Part shown: piece by piece, positions 19,804 to 30,965 of the stretch
How the letters are laid out: each line of letters opens with the position of its first letter
How positions within the stretch are numbered: position 1 is the stretch's first letter
Source of the DNA: Plazaster borealis
Lineage: Eukaryota; Echinodermata; Asteroidea; Forcipulatida; Labidiasteridae
Direction: 5' to 3'
Assembly: GCA_021014325.1 (NCBI GenBank)
Contig: JAJGQC010000611.1
Span: forward strand, 62,001 to 126,000
Length of the DNA stretch: 64,000 nucleotides
Made by a program: the position numbers and the translations under genes
Notes under the pieces: generated by a model
Told to the model about the DNA's origin: nothing
Database searches by the model: none
Seen by the model: only the letters and a program-made list of their open reading frames with translations

Positions 19804-20359
19804 GGGCCAAATTTCATAGAGCTGCTTAAGCACTGAATATTGCTTAACATTTTCCTGCTTAGCAGAAATGAGCAGGATACCAGTCACAGATTGTACATGT
19901 GACATGGTAGTTTTGGCTGGTAACCTTGTTATGGCAATCATAATTTGTTTGTGCTTTTTTTGCTTAAAGGCATCGTACACGTTTGGTAATTACCCAAAAT
20001 ATATATTAGCATAAAAAGTTACTTGGTAACGAGCAACAGAGAGCTGTTGTTAGTATAAAACATTGTAAGAAACGACTCCCTCTGAAGTAATGTAGTATTT
20101 GAGAAAGAGGTAATTTCTCACTATGATAATAAAAAGTTCTTACAAGAAGTTTTTATTCCTATCTGAAAGCACACAAATTTGTACAACCAGGGTGTTTTTT
20201 CTTTCATCATTTTCTTGCAACTTCGATGACCAATTGAGCCCAAATTTTCACAGGCTTGTTATTTTATGCATATGTTGGGATACACCAAATGAGAACACTG
20301 GTCTTTGACAATTACCAAACGTGTACGATGCCTTTAAGCAGCTCTATGAATTTGGGCCC
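19804..20359. mobile_element. MITE family 1, copy 5, split by a TTAA MITE near its right end
   Basis: Starts GGGCCAAATTTCATAGAGCT and ends AGCTCTATGAATTTGGGCCC. A 374-bp TTAA MITE (19964-20337) sits in the TTAA of the right terminal repeat. The composite lies in the predicted 3' UTR of RMI1. Confidence 0.85.
19964..20337. mobile_element. TTAA MITE family 2, nested copy 2
   Basis: TTAA at 19964-19967 and 20334-20337. The ends TTAAAGGCATCGTACACGTT and AACGTGTACGATGCCTTTAA are perfect inverted copies over at least 20 bp. The interior shares CTTGGTAACGAGCAACAGAG and CTCCCTCTGAAGTAATGTAG (or complements) with 17804-18182 and 6160-6320. Confidence 0.85.
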
Positions 20360-20488
20360 TGACTGATGGTAAAATGACCTGAGTGAGTATAGGGTGTGTG
20401 TAACATGACATTATTAATGCAGAGTGCTCTAGTATGTTTTTGTTAAACACATTTTTTGTCTATGCTGTTTTGTTCCTATTATTTATGA

Positions 20489-20494
20489 AATAAA
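20489..20494 (+). other. Candidate RMI1 polyadenylation signal AATAAA
   Basis: The first clear AATAAA after the RMI1 stop in a plausible context, about 1.2 kb downstream. It implies a 3' UTR containing two nested MITEs. An earlier variant signal cannot be excluded. Confidence 0.4.
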
Positions 20495-20815
20495 TGTTAT
20501 GAGAAACGATTTGAATTCTTGGCTAGTCATAATTGTCTGACTTAAAAAAAGACAAATGTTAAAAACTTGCTCAAGGAAACTTTCCTTTTACAGACTGGTT
20601 GTTTTACTTATTGATGTATAATTTATTATTTATTTACCCTGTTATTTTAATTTTTGAGTGGAGAGTTGTAAGAGGGGCGCGACTATAGGGCCCACACCAA
20701 AAGCCAGTCTTAAAATTGTCTCACAAATATAATTGGCCAACAGAACCTCCCCCCCCCAAAAAAAAACCCTTCCCTAAACGAAACAGACAAACAAACAAAC
20801 ACCCCAACACCCCAA

Positions 20816-20857
20816 CAAAACAAACAAACAAACAAACAAACAAACAAACAAACAAAT
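20816..20857 (+). repeat. (CAAA)n microsatellite
   Basis: About ten CAAA/AAAC repeats. They create a spurious Val-Cys-Leu-Phe repeat frame on the - strand, which is not a gene. Confidence 0.9.
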
Positions 20858-20910
20858 TGATGAACTTGAGGTACGCACCCCACAAAACCAGACATTACTG
20901 TGTAATACCT

Positions 20911-21099
20911 GGGCCCAATATCATAAAACTGTTTAATAGAAAATGCTGCTAAGCAAATTTCTTGGCTAAGCAAGAAATGAGTGGGGTACCAGTCACAGCA
21001 ATGGTAACTGTATGGTGTTTTGGCTGGCAACCTATCCTAAGCAAGAGTTTTCTGTGCTTAGCAAGTTTTTGTGCTTACATGCTTTATGAAATCGGGCCC
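20911..21099. mobile_element. MITE family 1, diverged copy 6
   Basis: Begins GGGCCCAATATCATAAAACT and ends TGCTTTATGAAATCGGGCCC, with internal GGTACCAGTCACAG and TTGGCTGGCAACC motifs shared with the other copies. Confidence 0.75.
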
Positions 21100-21670
21100 T
21101 GGGGCCGATTTCACAAAGCACTAAGATTCATCTTAAAGGAACATTACAGAATTGGTTTTTGCTAACTGGCAGTGTAAGCACTTTATATAATCCACCATAT
21201 ACAGAAACTGACAAACCTGTAGAAGTTTGAGATCGATCGGCCATCGGGGTCACGAGAAAATAGTGAAAAACCGATTACACATTTGCATGTGTTATACAAT
21301 GCATGAATAAAACGCTCATGAGCGATAAACTCCAATCGGAAATTAGTTTTATTTATTTCTCATCAAATATGGCATTTCAGACAGAAATATTTCTAGGGAT
21401 GTTTTCTACTATCATCATCATTAGACCATGTAAGTTTTATGTAAATCTGTGATCATAAAGAAAATTTTAATTACCAGTTCTGTAACGTTCCTTTAAGATG
21501 AGTTAGCAGTAATTACCATAGTGATTTGTATTGTGACATCACTCTTTGCTAAGCAACTGCGATGGATTTGCAGTTACGATCAATCTTAACTATGTGAAAT
21601 TGAAATCAGGGTGCTTAGCAAGTTTTTGTGCTTACAATATTAAGTTACATGCTTTATGAAATTGGGCCCT
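21100..21670. mobile_element. Related MITE split by a third TTAA element
   Basis: GGGGCCGATTTCACAAAGCACTAAGATTCATC at the left (outer part quoted as GGGGCCGATTTCACAAAGCA) resumes after 21496 as GATGAGTTAGCAGTAATTAC and ends near TATGTGAAATTGAAATCA. A family 1 right end (TTTATGAAATTGGGCCC) follows at 21654-21670. Confidence 0.65.
21133..21496. mobile_element. TTAA MITE family 3 (TTAAAGGAACATTACAGAA), nested
   Basis: TTAA at 21133-21136 and 21493-21496. The ends TTAAAGGAACATTACAGAA and TTCTGTAACGTTCCTTTAA are inverted copies with one mismatch. It carries no open frame and is inserted in the host repeat at 21100-21670. Confidence 0.8.
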
Positions 21671-23140
21671 GGTCCTCATTGTTTATACATTACAACCCAA
21701 TCCCCATAAAGTAAATATTTCACTATTGACGATGCGACTGGGAGAGTTTGTTAAATCATTCCCCAATCCAACCCCTCCCCCCCCCCATCCCGTCCCAATT
21801 CGCCACTGACTTGGATACAGTTGTTTATACCAAAATGCTGTCCCTGGAATTATTGCAGTCCCTAGCATTTTTAGTTTACCATTAATTTGTTCAGTTCGTG
21901 GAATTTAATTACCATTTTTTTAACTGGCAACCATAAATTAATCTCTAATTGGAACTTTTGTTTTATTGTCATAGTCTTTTTTTTAGTTTATAGCCTGGAT
22001 TAAATGACCATCCAATAACAAGCAGAGTTCTTATGATACCTAAGTGACATTACAGGACTTGTGAAATGTTTGATGAACTTATAAAAGTATATCATTTCTC
22101 ACGTGTTTCCACGCTTCAGCAGTTTTAAGGGTTATTGCTTTCTTATGGTGCGCGAATCAGCAAAGATCACGGAGGACGGAAACAAGTTGAAGGTTTCAAA
22201 ATTAAATATCACATTGCTTGACAGATGAGGGCGCTGTTGGTCTTTTCGAAACCTCGGCTTGGCCACTGGCTCTCGGGCTCTGTCGTCTATTTTGGAGCAG
22301 GGCGCATTTATTACACACGGTGCTTTAACATCAAACGGAACCCGAAACCGGTGTAGGGTTAGATTCTGTCCCCACGGCAGATTGTGAAGAAATTTCTTCT
22401 GAGAGCGCCCTGGTGTTTTGAGCATCCTTCAGCCCTTGTTAATTTACCGTATGGGGGATACACACGTCACCGGGGACAAAATCCCCTATGACACCGGAGC
22501 CTTATTAGCCGAGATTTGGAAATAAAAAACCCTTAGAAAGTGTACAAACATGTGTGGACTCTTCTCGGGATCGAAAGGATCCATACGTAAGCGAGATCAA
22601 TTAAAATCAGGTCATGACAGAACAATTTTCCCCGATTACTGTTGGCTGGGCGAATGGCCGAATGGCCGAATGGGCGAATATCGCCTGAGACCCGGGCGGC
22701 CGGCCGCCCGCGGGTAGGCGCTAAGACAGGGCTGATATGGCCATATGTCTTTATTACGCTTTCGTATGATCCAGTTTGGGGGGTTTTCCATTCAAAATCC
22801 ACAGACACAGCCTAGAAATAGCCTACCTTTCTGATCCATAACGATCCCCATGCGCCATAAATGTCTGGTAGGCCTACGATGACCAATCTCAAAAGGATAT
22901 TCTCGCAACATGTAGTGCGAGATTGAAAACCAGGTTGAAACGTTGGACCGAAAAGAGCCAAACAGAATATTTTATGAAACTGACAGGTTGATGAATAAAT
23001 ACATTTGATGACGTTTTTTTGTGACACGCTGCTTCCATCGCCCAACAAGTATCAAAATTTATTTAAAATTATTTTATTTTTTCTATTATTGAAATTTTGT
23101 TTGTTAGCGAAAAGTATGGAAATATTAAGTTTTTCAGCAA
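21671..23140. other. Intergenic stretch with a GC-rich palindrome
   Basis: No supported gene. Near 22645-22710 there is a short (GGCCGAAT)n run followed by GGGCGGCCGGCCGCCC (22694-22709), a perfect 16-bp palindrome. The - strand frames at 22132-22808 have no recognisable domain. Confidence 0.4.
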
Positions 23141-23476
23141 CGAAGGTTGTATTTAAAGCCATAACTTTTTAATTGGTCTATCATAATAGATAGATTGTGC
23201 ATTGCTTGTACGCAACTTTTCATCATCACAAGCAGACGACAGAATTGCAGAAAAACTGACCGTCAAAAGTACAGCCCGCCCTCATAAGTTTTGCGTGCAA
23301 AATTGACAACCTAACCTAACCTTTGACCCACAAATACACGTGCGAACTACTGACTGTATACATTGCGTTGCAGGTAGTCTGGAGAAGAAGTGCAAGGGTT
23401 AATTCTTCACAAAATCGACTAAATCGTTGTAGTTTATGTTTTTTGATGGAATACACGCAATATATGTTGTCTAAAG

Positions 23477-23605
23477 ATGAATGAGTTTCGCTGGGACGTT
23501 ACGTCAAGTCTTGGTACTGGTAGACTTGTATCTACCGTTTCACGAATCATAACCAACAATAATTTCGTAATCTACATGTACTGCCAAGAATTGCTCGCAA
23601 AACAG
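23477..23605 (+). CDS. Possible first coding exon of an unknown gene
   Basis: ATG-initiated 43-codon frame (MNEFRWDVTSSLGTGRL to CQELLAKQ) that ends exactly at an AACAG|GTAAGA donor in phase 0. It sits downstream of a less AT-rich region containing CCTAACCTAACC. No matching second exon or family was recognised. The call rests on the start/donor coincidence and could be chance. Confidence 0.3.
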
Positions 23606-23762
23606 GTAAGAATCGAATTTGCAGCTCTGCATGTTCATTATCAAGTGGTTACCACTCGGCTAGCTATACTCTCAGTGGTCTCAGTCTCAGTTTCAATATA
23701 GTGTATAAGTCGTTTTGGTTGTTTCCACAGATTGTAGGGAAAAATGTCGGTATCCTGCCATC

Positions 23763-24140
23763 ACTTTTTGGCGAGCTGCTTTAGCAGTATGCGAGCCTAT
23801 AATACCGATTTTGTCCGTCCGTCCGTCTATGATGGTCCGTCCGGCCGTCCGCATTGAGACATTTTGTTAAAGTTTTTGCCCTAGATAGTTTGTTGTGATA
23901 TGTAATTTTTTGTGTGTGAATAGATTCACTAGGTGAAAATGGAAATTGTGGTCAAGTTTTTCTATTGTTTGAATAAGTTTTCAGGGTTCATTATTACCCT
24001 CTGGATATTAAACAGCTTCTGTCCGGCCATCCGCATTGAGACTTTTTGTTAAAGTTTTTGCCTCATGGTGTTAGATAGTTTGTTGTGTAAAATAACTGTT
24101 ACTCTCAATTGCAGTTCATTTGTCTTACAGCCAAAATGTG
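23763..24140 (+). repeat. Diverged duplicate repeat with (GTCC)n
   Basis: GTCCGTCCGTCC and GGCCGTCCGCATTGAGACAT near 23816-23861 recur as GGCCATCCGCATTGAGACTT at about 24014, each followed by TTTGTTAAAGTTTTTGCC and TAGATAGTTTGTTGTG. An old dispersed or tandem repeat. Confidence 0.5.
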
Positions 24141-25785
24141 GTTGGATCCACAGTGTGCAAATGGAAATTGTTTAAAAATGTTAAAGTTTTCACTCAGGGT
24201 ACATTATTATTCACAAAAGTTCACAGAAAACCCTCTATCATTGAATGAATTTGAATTTTGAATTTTATTACAATTTTATTTAAAAATTATTATCATGGAA
24301 AACCATTGTTCTGTTGCAACACACATTAAATAATAATCTAGACACAAAACATCATGGGAAATTTGTAAACATCTTCAATAGAATAAGGGTTTTTTGGGCT
24401 CTTTGATCCTGTAAAAACAATTAACAAATTCAAAATAATGATTAAAAAGGCAATTGTTTACACCATGAAATGAACAAATAAGCTAATTATTTAATTGATA
24501 AATAAATTAAAAACCAAATTCATAGGCTTATAAACAAATTATACATAAATAAGGAAACAACTTAGGCAAGTATCCACAGGAGATGAGAACCCCTTCCCCC
24601 TACTAAGACAATTTGTTTTATAAAAAATTATAGTAAGAATGGTTTTATTTTTAATGACATACTGCAGGGGTTTTAGGTGTATTATAATGAGCATTATGAA
24701 TGGGATTCTGACTAGAAAGTATATTGCGTACCTCCCCCCCCCCCCAATCAACAATTCCTAGATTTGCTCCAGGAACATACAATCAAATAAAACTACAAGA
24801 TCCCAACAGGAAGCCGGCAATGAGACAGGCACTTACATGTACAACCCACCCCCAACAAACAACCCAAATAATGTATGACAAGACATCAATACATACATTG
24901 ATACAATTATAAACACAGATACATAAATAATAAAATGTTTACACATAATAACTCAAATTCTTTTGGCATTTCAAAAATTACTGCAAATTATCATACAAAT
25001 ATTGGATGCATTTGAGTACTTTGTTAATAAATATTATACATATAAATAATGAAGTATTTACATGGTATAATTAAAACACATTACATGGCAAAATATAGGA
25101 TGAGAGGACAGGTGACGCGTATTCCATCAATCAAATAAAAGGATATGTTCGTGAGGCATTTAATATGGAAAATGAAAGTCATTGTCTTTTGAAAGGTTTC
25201 ACTATTTTGCAGTGCACACAACATCATTTTGAGTAAATCGATTCAAAAAATAAATACAGACTATTAATATCCAGCAGGAATAAAATAAAACAAAAGGAAA
25301 CCTTAAAAATTCTACGGAGCTAGATGTTTCATCCTACTTGTCAAAGTTAAGGGTTTTTACAAAAATAAATGCAATCAACTCACTGGGACCTAAAGAAGTA
25401 CCTTATATAGAAACACAACATGAAAAACCTGAAGAAATTTGTTCATATCTAATTCACTTCCCGAGCTGTTTCATCTTTTTCTGATACTTTCAGATGTAAA
25501 AAACACTCAGCACTAATCACTGAATAGTAAACTCAATCAGGTTTTAAGAAATAAAACTGCAAGTACATTTATTAAAAACCAATAAAATAAAATGAAGAAT
25601 AATCCGAAGAATGCTTCACCCTGTATCCAACTTATTTTTAAATTTTCAATGAGAAGCATATCATGAATTTAAGATCATACTACTACTAGTCTCATGAGTT
25701 ATTCTCCAATTGTACTTTGTTGAACTAAATAGTAAACAAAAAACGAAAAACAATTACTGCCTTCAACCGGGTAATTTGGTCATTA
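24141..25785. other. AT-rich non-coding stretch
   Basis: About 1.6 kb of very AT-rich sequence without a supported gene. On the - strand it could be a long 3' UTR for the small frame at 25786-25980, with a TTTATT (AATAAA on -) at 24262-24267. This is speculative. Confidence 0.3.
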
Positions 25786-25962
25786 ATCTTCATGATTCTG
25801 AAGACGCCTCCTCTAGCTAGCCTTGATGAGTCCGCCACAGTCTTTCCTTCTTGTGCAGCAAATTTGAGTCCCCAAGAGGAATCTAAAAGTAATCAGATGT
25901 TCACTGTTGTCATTATAAAGATCATCATCGCCAACACAATGGGAACTAAAGAATTAAAGTTT
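25729..25962 (-). CDS. Possible small secreted-peptide gene, two short segments
   Basis: On the - strand an ATG frame reads MATKNFNSLVPIVLAM then MIFIMTTVNI, which resembles a signal peptide (hydrophobic core with two Met-rich turns). It is followed after ATTACTTTTAG by an open frame with SSWGLKFAAQEGKTVADSSR and RIMKINDQITRLKAV. Whether the two pieces are spliced, frameshifted or unrelated is unclear. No family recognised. Confidence 0.2.
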
Positions 25963-26570
25963 TTGGTAGCCATTTGGCCTTGATTATGTACGTTTAATTT
26001 AATCTAGTAATTAGAACACAAGCATGGATGAAGAATAAGTATTAAGAGACTATACTCCCTAGGCCAGAGGGTTCTGCTAGGCCTATATGATCAGATTATC
26101 AAAAGTATCGATCAGTCAGTCATTCAACACAAGATCACAAGCATGACATTGTTTTTGACAAGCGAATTATTATTAAAAGGTAAGGTGGCACGGTTTTTGA
26201 CACATTTTTAATGTTGGCAACCCCAATATTTATTCATACATTCGGCAATAATATTCAGAATTCAGTACTTAGCATAATCATGGAGGCCCTCCATGGTATA
26301 ATAAGTATAGTATTATTTCGTAAAGTTATACAAGTTAACGTCGTAACGAACGTCTGTACTGTCACTTTTGTGTTGTGTAGGTCTAAACATCTCCATGGCC
26401 TAAACAACGTCCAGACTCCGGTACAGATTCGGTCAAATAAAATCATCTTTAAAAACACCATTTATGCCTATTAACCCTAACAGTCCTTATCCCCTCAAAC
26501 TCCAACAGTTTGCTTTGTTGGGATATGATGGGTTGGGTACTGTGTACTATAGATAAAGTGATGGAATGCG

Positions 26571-28735
26571 ATGGAATGGGTACATGTGAATTCTCCTGAA
26601 GTGTTCAGCGACATAGGAACTCATTTAGCAAAGCTGGAAATTGATCATGACTGCTTGGATTCCTATGTCAGCCAATATGAGAGTACTATCAGTGACATCT
26701 TGGATAAATACGCACCTTGGAAAACAAGATCAGTCAAGGTCCGAACTGAAGTTTCCTGGTTCAATGATGATATTCGTACAGCAAGAAAGATCTGTCGTCA
26801 ACTTGAGCGGAAATGGCGGAAAAATGGCAAGTTGGAAATACAACGACAAGAATATCGCAACCAATGTAAGGTAGTCAGGAATTTGATCAACCAGGCAAAG
26901 ATCACCCATTATTCATCCCAAGTACAAGAATCCTCAGGAGATCAAAAGAAGCTCTTCAAGATAATTGGTAAGTTGTTGCTCAAACCTAAAACCCCGTCCT
27001 TCCATCCACTTACAATGATCAGGACTTGGCAAATGAATTCCAGAAATTCTTTGTCACCAAGATTTCAGACATCCGCTCATCTTTTCATCAGTCCCTTACA
27101 ACGTGCCGCAGACATTGCCACATCTTCAACCAGAGTGTAGACTATCTGTGTTTGAGCCTGCCACTGTTGCTGAGATTCAAAGGGTTATTATGAAATCTCC
27201 TTCAAAATCCTGTGAGCTGGATCCAGTGTCAACATCCATGATGAAGCAAAACATTGATATATTTTTACCCTACATCACTAATCTTGTAAACGAATCTCTC
27301 AGTTCCGGTTGTTTCCCGATAGCCTCAAAGTTTCCTACATCAGGCCGCTCATCAAGAAACCAAACCTGGACAAGGAGATATTCAAAAACTACAGACCGGT
27401 TGCAAACTTAAAATATCTTGGAAAAGTCATCGAACGAGTAGTTTCATCACGCATTTCTGATCACATTCATAATTTCAACCTGTCCGACGTGTTCCAGTCA
27501 GCATACAAGCCTTTCCATGGGACAGAAGCTGCACTAGTCCGTGTGAGCAACGATATTCTTTCTGCAATGGACAATGGTAACCTAACAGCACTAGTCCTGC
27601 TAGACTTGAGTGCTGCCTTTGACACTGTTGATCACAACATCCTTCTCTCTCGGCTCCAGAATCACCTTGGCATAGAGGACACAGCCCTAGCATGGTGCAA
27701 ATCGTATCTCTACAATAGAACTCAGCATGTATGTATTGGCACCGCAATATCAGACCCTGTTGTTTTGAACTACTCTGTGCCACAGGGGTCGGTACTGGGC
27801 CCGCAGTGGTTTACGCTGTACACTTTACCGATTCGTGACATCATCCTGAAATTTAATCTGAATTACCATGTGTACGCAGACGACACTCAGCTATACATCA
27901 CGTTTAAATCTTCTCAAGAAAACGCCAATGCATCTATTGCAAGACTTGAGAAATGCATCCAAGAGATTCGACGTTGGACACAACAAAACTTCCTGAAGTT
28001 AAATGATGATAAGACAGAGTTCCTTCTATTTGGGTCACGTCAACAGTTAACAAAGGTTTCAGTGCCATACATTTCCATCGGTGATGCTCGGATAGCTCCT
28101 CGCTGCAAGCTCGGAACTTAGGGGTTATTTTTGATTCATCGATGACACTTCAACCACACATCAACAACATCGTTCGTCTGTCATCATATCACATCAGGAA
28201 TATTGGTAAGATTCGCAAGTACTTGGACAAAAGTGCCACTGAAAAGGTCATTCATGCATTTGTTACTTCTCGTCTTGACAACGGCAATGCTCTTCTCTAC
28301 AGTCTTCCTAACAACCAGATTTCCCGTCTTCAACGCCTCCAAAATACCGCTGCCCGCATTGTGACACTGTCTAGAAAATCCTGTTCTATCACCCCCATTC
28401 TGAAACAACTACATTGGCTCCTATCTCTCAACGAATCATCTTCAAGCTGATGCTCATTGTCCACAAAGCACTTAATGGCAAGGCTCCCACTATATTTCTG
28501 AACTACTTCAAGTTTACACTCCATCAAGGAATCTTCGATCAAGTTCCATGCTTCTCCTCGTTGAACCCAAGTCTCGACACTCATGGGGTGACAGGTCTTT
28601 TTCTTCAGCTGCGCCACGCATCTGGAACTCTCTACCGCTTAATCTTAGATCTTGTCTTTGTACCACAAAATTCAAATCTCTTCTCAAAACTTATCTTATG
28701 TCACAGGTTTTCAAGGACTAATTTTGTTGTGTCTG
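26571..28735 (+). pseudogene. LINE reverse transcriptase ORF, broken
   Basis: Conserved RT blocks are present: YRPVANLKYLGKVIERV, LLDLSAAFDTVDH, VPQGSVLGP and YADDTQLYI (catalytic YADD), followed by LNDDKTEFLLFGSR. The thumb/C-terminal part (HINNIVRLSSYHIRNI, LQRLQNTAARIV) continues after a stop at 28119-28121. The frame changes at about 27120, 27330, 28110 and 28425. The tract encoding the endonuclease domain is absent. Confidence 0.85.
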
Positions 28736-28844
28736 TTTTGTCTTTGTTTTGTTTTGTTTTATTTTTGGGTTTTTACTGCGCCTTGAACACCCAGCAGGGT
28801 GGATATGTGCGCATTACAAGTCTTATTATTATTATTATTATTAC
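26571..28844 (+). mobile_element. CR1/L2-like non-LTR retrotransposon, 5'-truncated and frameshifted
   Basis: The element starts within the linker after the (missing) endonuclease. The first frame (26571-27140) has APWKTRSVKVR and an Arg/Lys-rich helical region, then the reverse transcriptase follows in 27309-28121 and later frames. The 3' end is a UTR with TTTTGTTTTGTTTTG, CGCCTTGAACACCCAGCAGG and an (ATT)n tail ending near 28844. The tail type and RT sequence fit CR1/L2/Crack-like LINEs. It is non-functional because of several frameshifts. Confidence 0.85.
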
Positions 28845-28895
28845 TGTAGACTTGCAGTTCTCTGTTGGACTTTGTTGGATTGGGTATGGTGAATT

Positions 28896-29045
28896 GCAAG
28901 GAGGAGGAATAAACAACTGACAAAGGCATGTGATGTACATGTGGTGCATTGTTGATCCCTTTGTTGTAAGCGCAAGGAGGAGGAATAAACAATTGATAAA
29001 GGCATGTGATGTTATTGTATGTATGTGGTGCATTGTTGATCCCAT
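28896..29045 (+). repeat. 76-bp tandem duplication
   Basis: GCAAGGAGGAGGAATAAACA starts at 28896 and 28972, followed in both by GGCATGTGATG and GTGGTGCATTGTTGATCC. It lies just 3' of the LINE. Confidence 0.85.
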
Positions 29046-29084
29046 TGTTTCTTACAATGGCAGACCCAACCATTCAACCATGGT

Positions 29085-29290
29085 GCAGTAACAGTTGTTG
29101 GATTTTGCTGGGTTGGGTTATGCCAAACCCCCCTCTTCAGACTTTGAACAGGACCAAGGATACACACTCCACCAATATCCAACAGTTGGACTAGGTACTG
29201 TTATTACAACTGCACTGTTGGAGTTTGATGGGTTAGGTCCAGTGAATTAGCAGTAGCACTATTCATGTTGGAATTTGATGGATTGGGGAA
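29085..29290 (+). repeat. Short repeated motif, TGTTGGANTTTGNTGGGTTGGG
   Basis: Variants occur at about 26510, 28864, 29095, 29217 and 29267, on both sides of the LINE. They suggest the LINE landed in an older array of this roughly 22-bp motif. Confidence 0.5.
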
Positions 29291-29522
29291 AGTTTTTAAC
29301 AAAGGTCGGTTGGGAGTTAGGGTTAACTAGGCCAGTGCGCCCTCTAGTTCCTATATATATCTCTATGCAGTGTATACAGAAGCTAGCACAGTATTGGGCC
29401 CGAGATAGCCAGCCGCGTATTCCTGAAAAAGCCAGCCGCGTATTCAGAAAATAGAACACATACAGTACAGGGAGGTGACAAAATGTCTCATTTTGCTTAA
29501 TTCAGAGCGTGAATCCGTTATT

Positions 29523-30055
29523 TTAATCGAACGAATTCTGAAATATAAGCCATAACATACAGATTTTTACTTGATAATATGACAATTTAGTAACTATAAA
29601 TGATTGTAAAGCAACAAGCAAAGAAGAATTAATTACAAAAATGTAAACAAAATGAGCCAAAAAACCGAGGCTAAGTTCGAGTAATTTTTTTGCATATGTC
29701 ATAAAATCGTCACCGATGCCACCAGTAAATAGTAACAATCGGAGAAAACGGCGTTTAAAGTTGAACGCTTTTAAAATTAAGCTTTCCTTCAACACTTTAG
29801 GGTATTTTCAACTAGTTTTCTTACAGTGGAGACTTGATGCATTGAGCTTCATATAAAGGTGCTTTTTAATGTTTTTCGTCCTAAATTAAGAAGAAATAAA
29901 GTAAGAAAGCTGCGTGCTACTTCGTGACGTCGAAAATTAACGAAAATGGCCCTTTTTCGTTTTCACGAAGTAGCACTGCCATGTATTACTATGCGTGTTT
30001 GTGACCTAGATAATATAAGTCACGCGCTACACAAGATTGCATAGCCCCATTAATA
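29523..30055. other. Non-coding stretch with a small inverted repeat
   Basis: GTGCTACTTCGTGACG near 29911 and TTTCACGAAGTAGCAC near 29959 form an imperfect stem. No supported gene. Confidence 0.4.
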
Positions 30056-30215
30056 TTGCCAATACTCTGGACTTCCTCCGATCCTTGGCCCTACGCCCAT
30101 GTACCTCCAGGAGGTGACATTTGTTTTCGAAAAGAAAATCACGTTATTATGCCGAGATATTTTCCTCGGTTGTCACTTATTGTAGCTCATTTGTGGACAG
30201 CACATTAAGTCGAAA
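30055..30215 (+). repeat. Dispersed repeat shared with 4602-4750 (opposite strand)
   Basis: CCAATACTCTGGACTTCCTC, AGGAGGTGACATTTGTTTTC and CATTTGTGGACAGCACATTA mirror the copy at 4602-4750. Confidence 0.65.
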
Positions 30216-30217
30216 AA

Positions 30218-30965
30218 TAGCATCTGTATAACTGTGGTTAATTAACCACTAATTAGTGGACCAAATTAGCACGCTTCGCTATTTCATATGCCTAATAATA
30301 ATAATATTAAGACTTGTAATTCGCACATATCCACCCTGCTGGGTGTTCAAGGCGCAGTATATCAGTCTTCAAGATTCTGGTCTAAAAAATTAATTTGTTA
30401 TCATAACGAAGGGTACAAATTATTTTCAAATGGTAGTTAAGTCAACCACCTATGCAATGTGCGCATTCTTATTGAAAATGGCATCTATCCTGTGGTTAAT
30501 AATAACCACTAATTAGTAGACCAGATAAGCACGCTTCCATATTTGAAGTGCCTAGTATATCTGTCTTCAAGATTCTGGTCTAAAAAATCTATTTTTTATC
30601 ATAACGAAGGGTACAAATTCTTTTCAAATGGTAGAATAAGTCAACCACCTATGCAATGTGCGCATTCTTATTGAAAATTGTATCTAGTACTGTGGTTAAT
30701 TAGTGGACCAAATTAGCGCGCTTCGATATTTGAAGTGCCTAGTATATCAGTCTTAAAGATTCTGGTCTAAAAAATTAATTTGTTATCATAACGAAGGGTA
30801 CAAATTCTTTTCAAATGGTAGTTAAGTCAACCGCCTGTGCAATGTGCGCATTCTTATTGAAAATAGCATCTGTATAACTGTGGTTAATTAACCACTAATT
30901 AGTGGACCAAATTAGCGCGCTTCGATATTTGAAGTGCCTAGTATATCAATCTTCAAGATTCTGGA
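30218..30965 (+). repeat. Tandem repeat of about 190-200 bp, 3.7 copies
   Basis: Units start near 30218, 30479, 30680 and 30867. Each contains CTGTGGTTAAT, CACTAATTAGTGGACCAAAT, AGTGCCTAGTATATCAGTC, AACGAAGGGTACAAATTC and CCTATGCAATGTGCGCATTC. The first unit is longer because a LINE tail has inserted. Confidence 0.85.
30294..30357 (-). mobile_element. LINE 3' tail fragment of the CR1/L2-like family
   Basis: On the - strand TGCGCCTTGAACACCCAGCA, GGTGGATATGTGCGAATTAC, AAGTCTTAATATT and (ATT)n match the last 65 bp of the LINE at 26571-28844. It interrupts the first copy of the tandem repeat between GCCTA and GTATATCAGTC, so it represents an extremely 5'-truncated insertion. Confidence 0.85.

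Noticed and set aside
20710..21030. - strand frame with repeated Val-Cys-Leu-Phe
   Set aside because: Translation of a (CAAA)n microsatellite.
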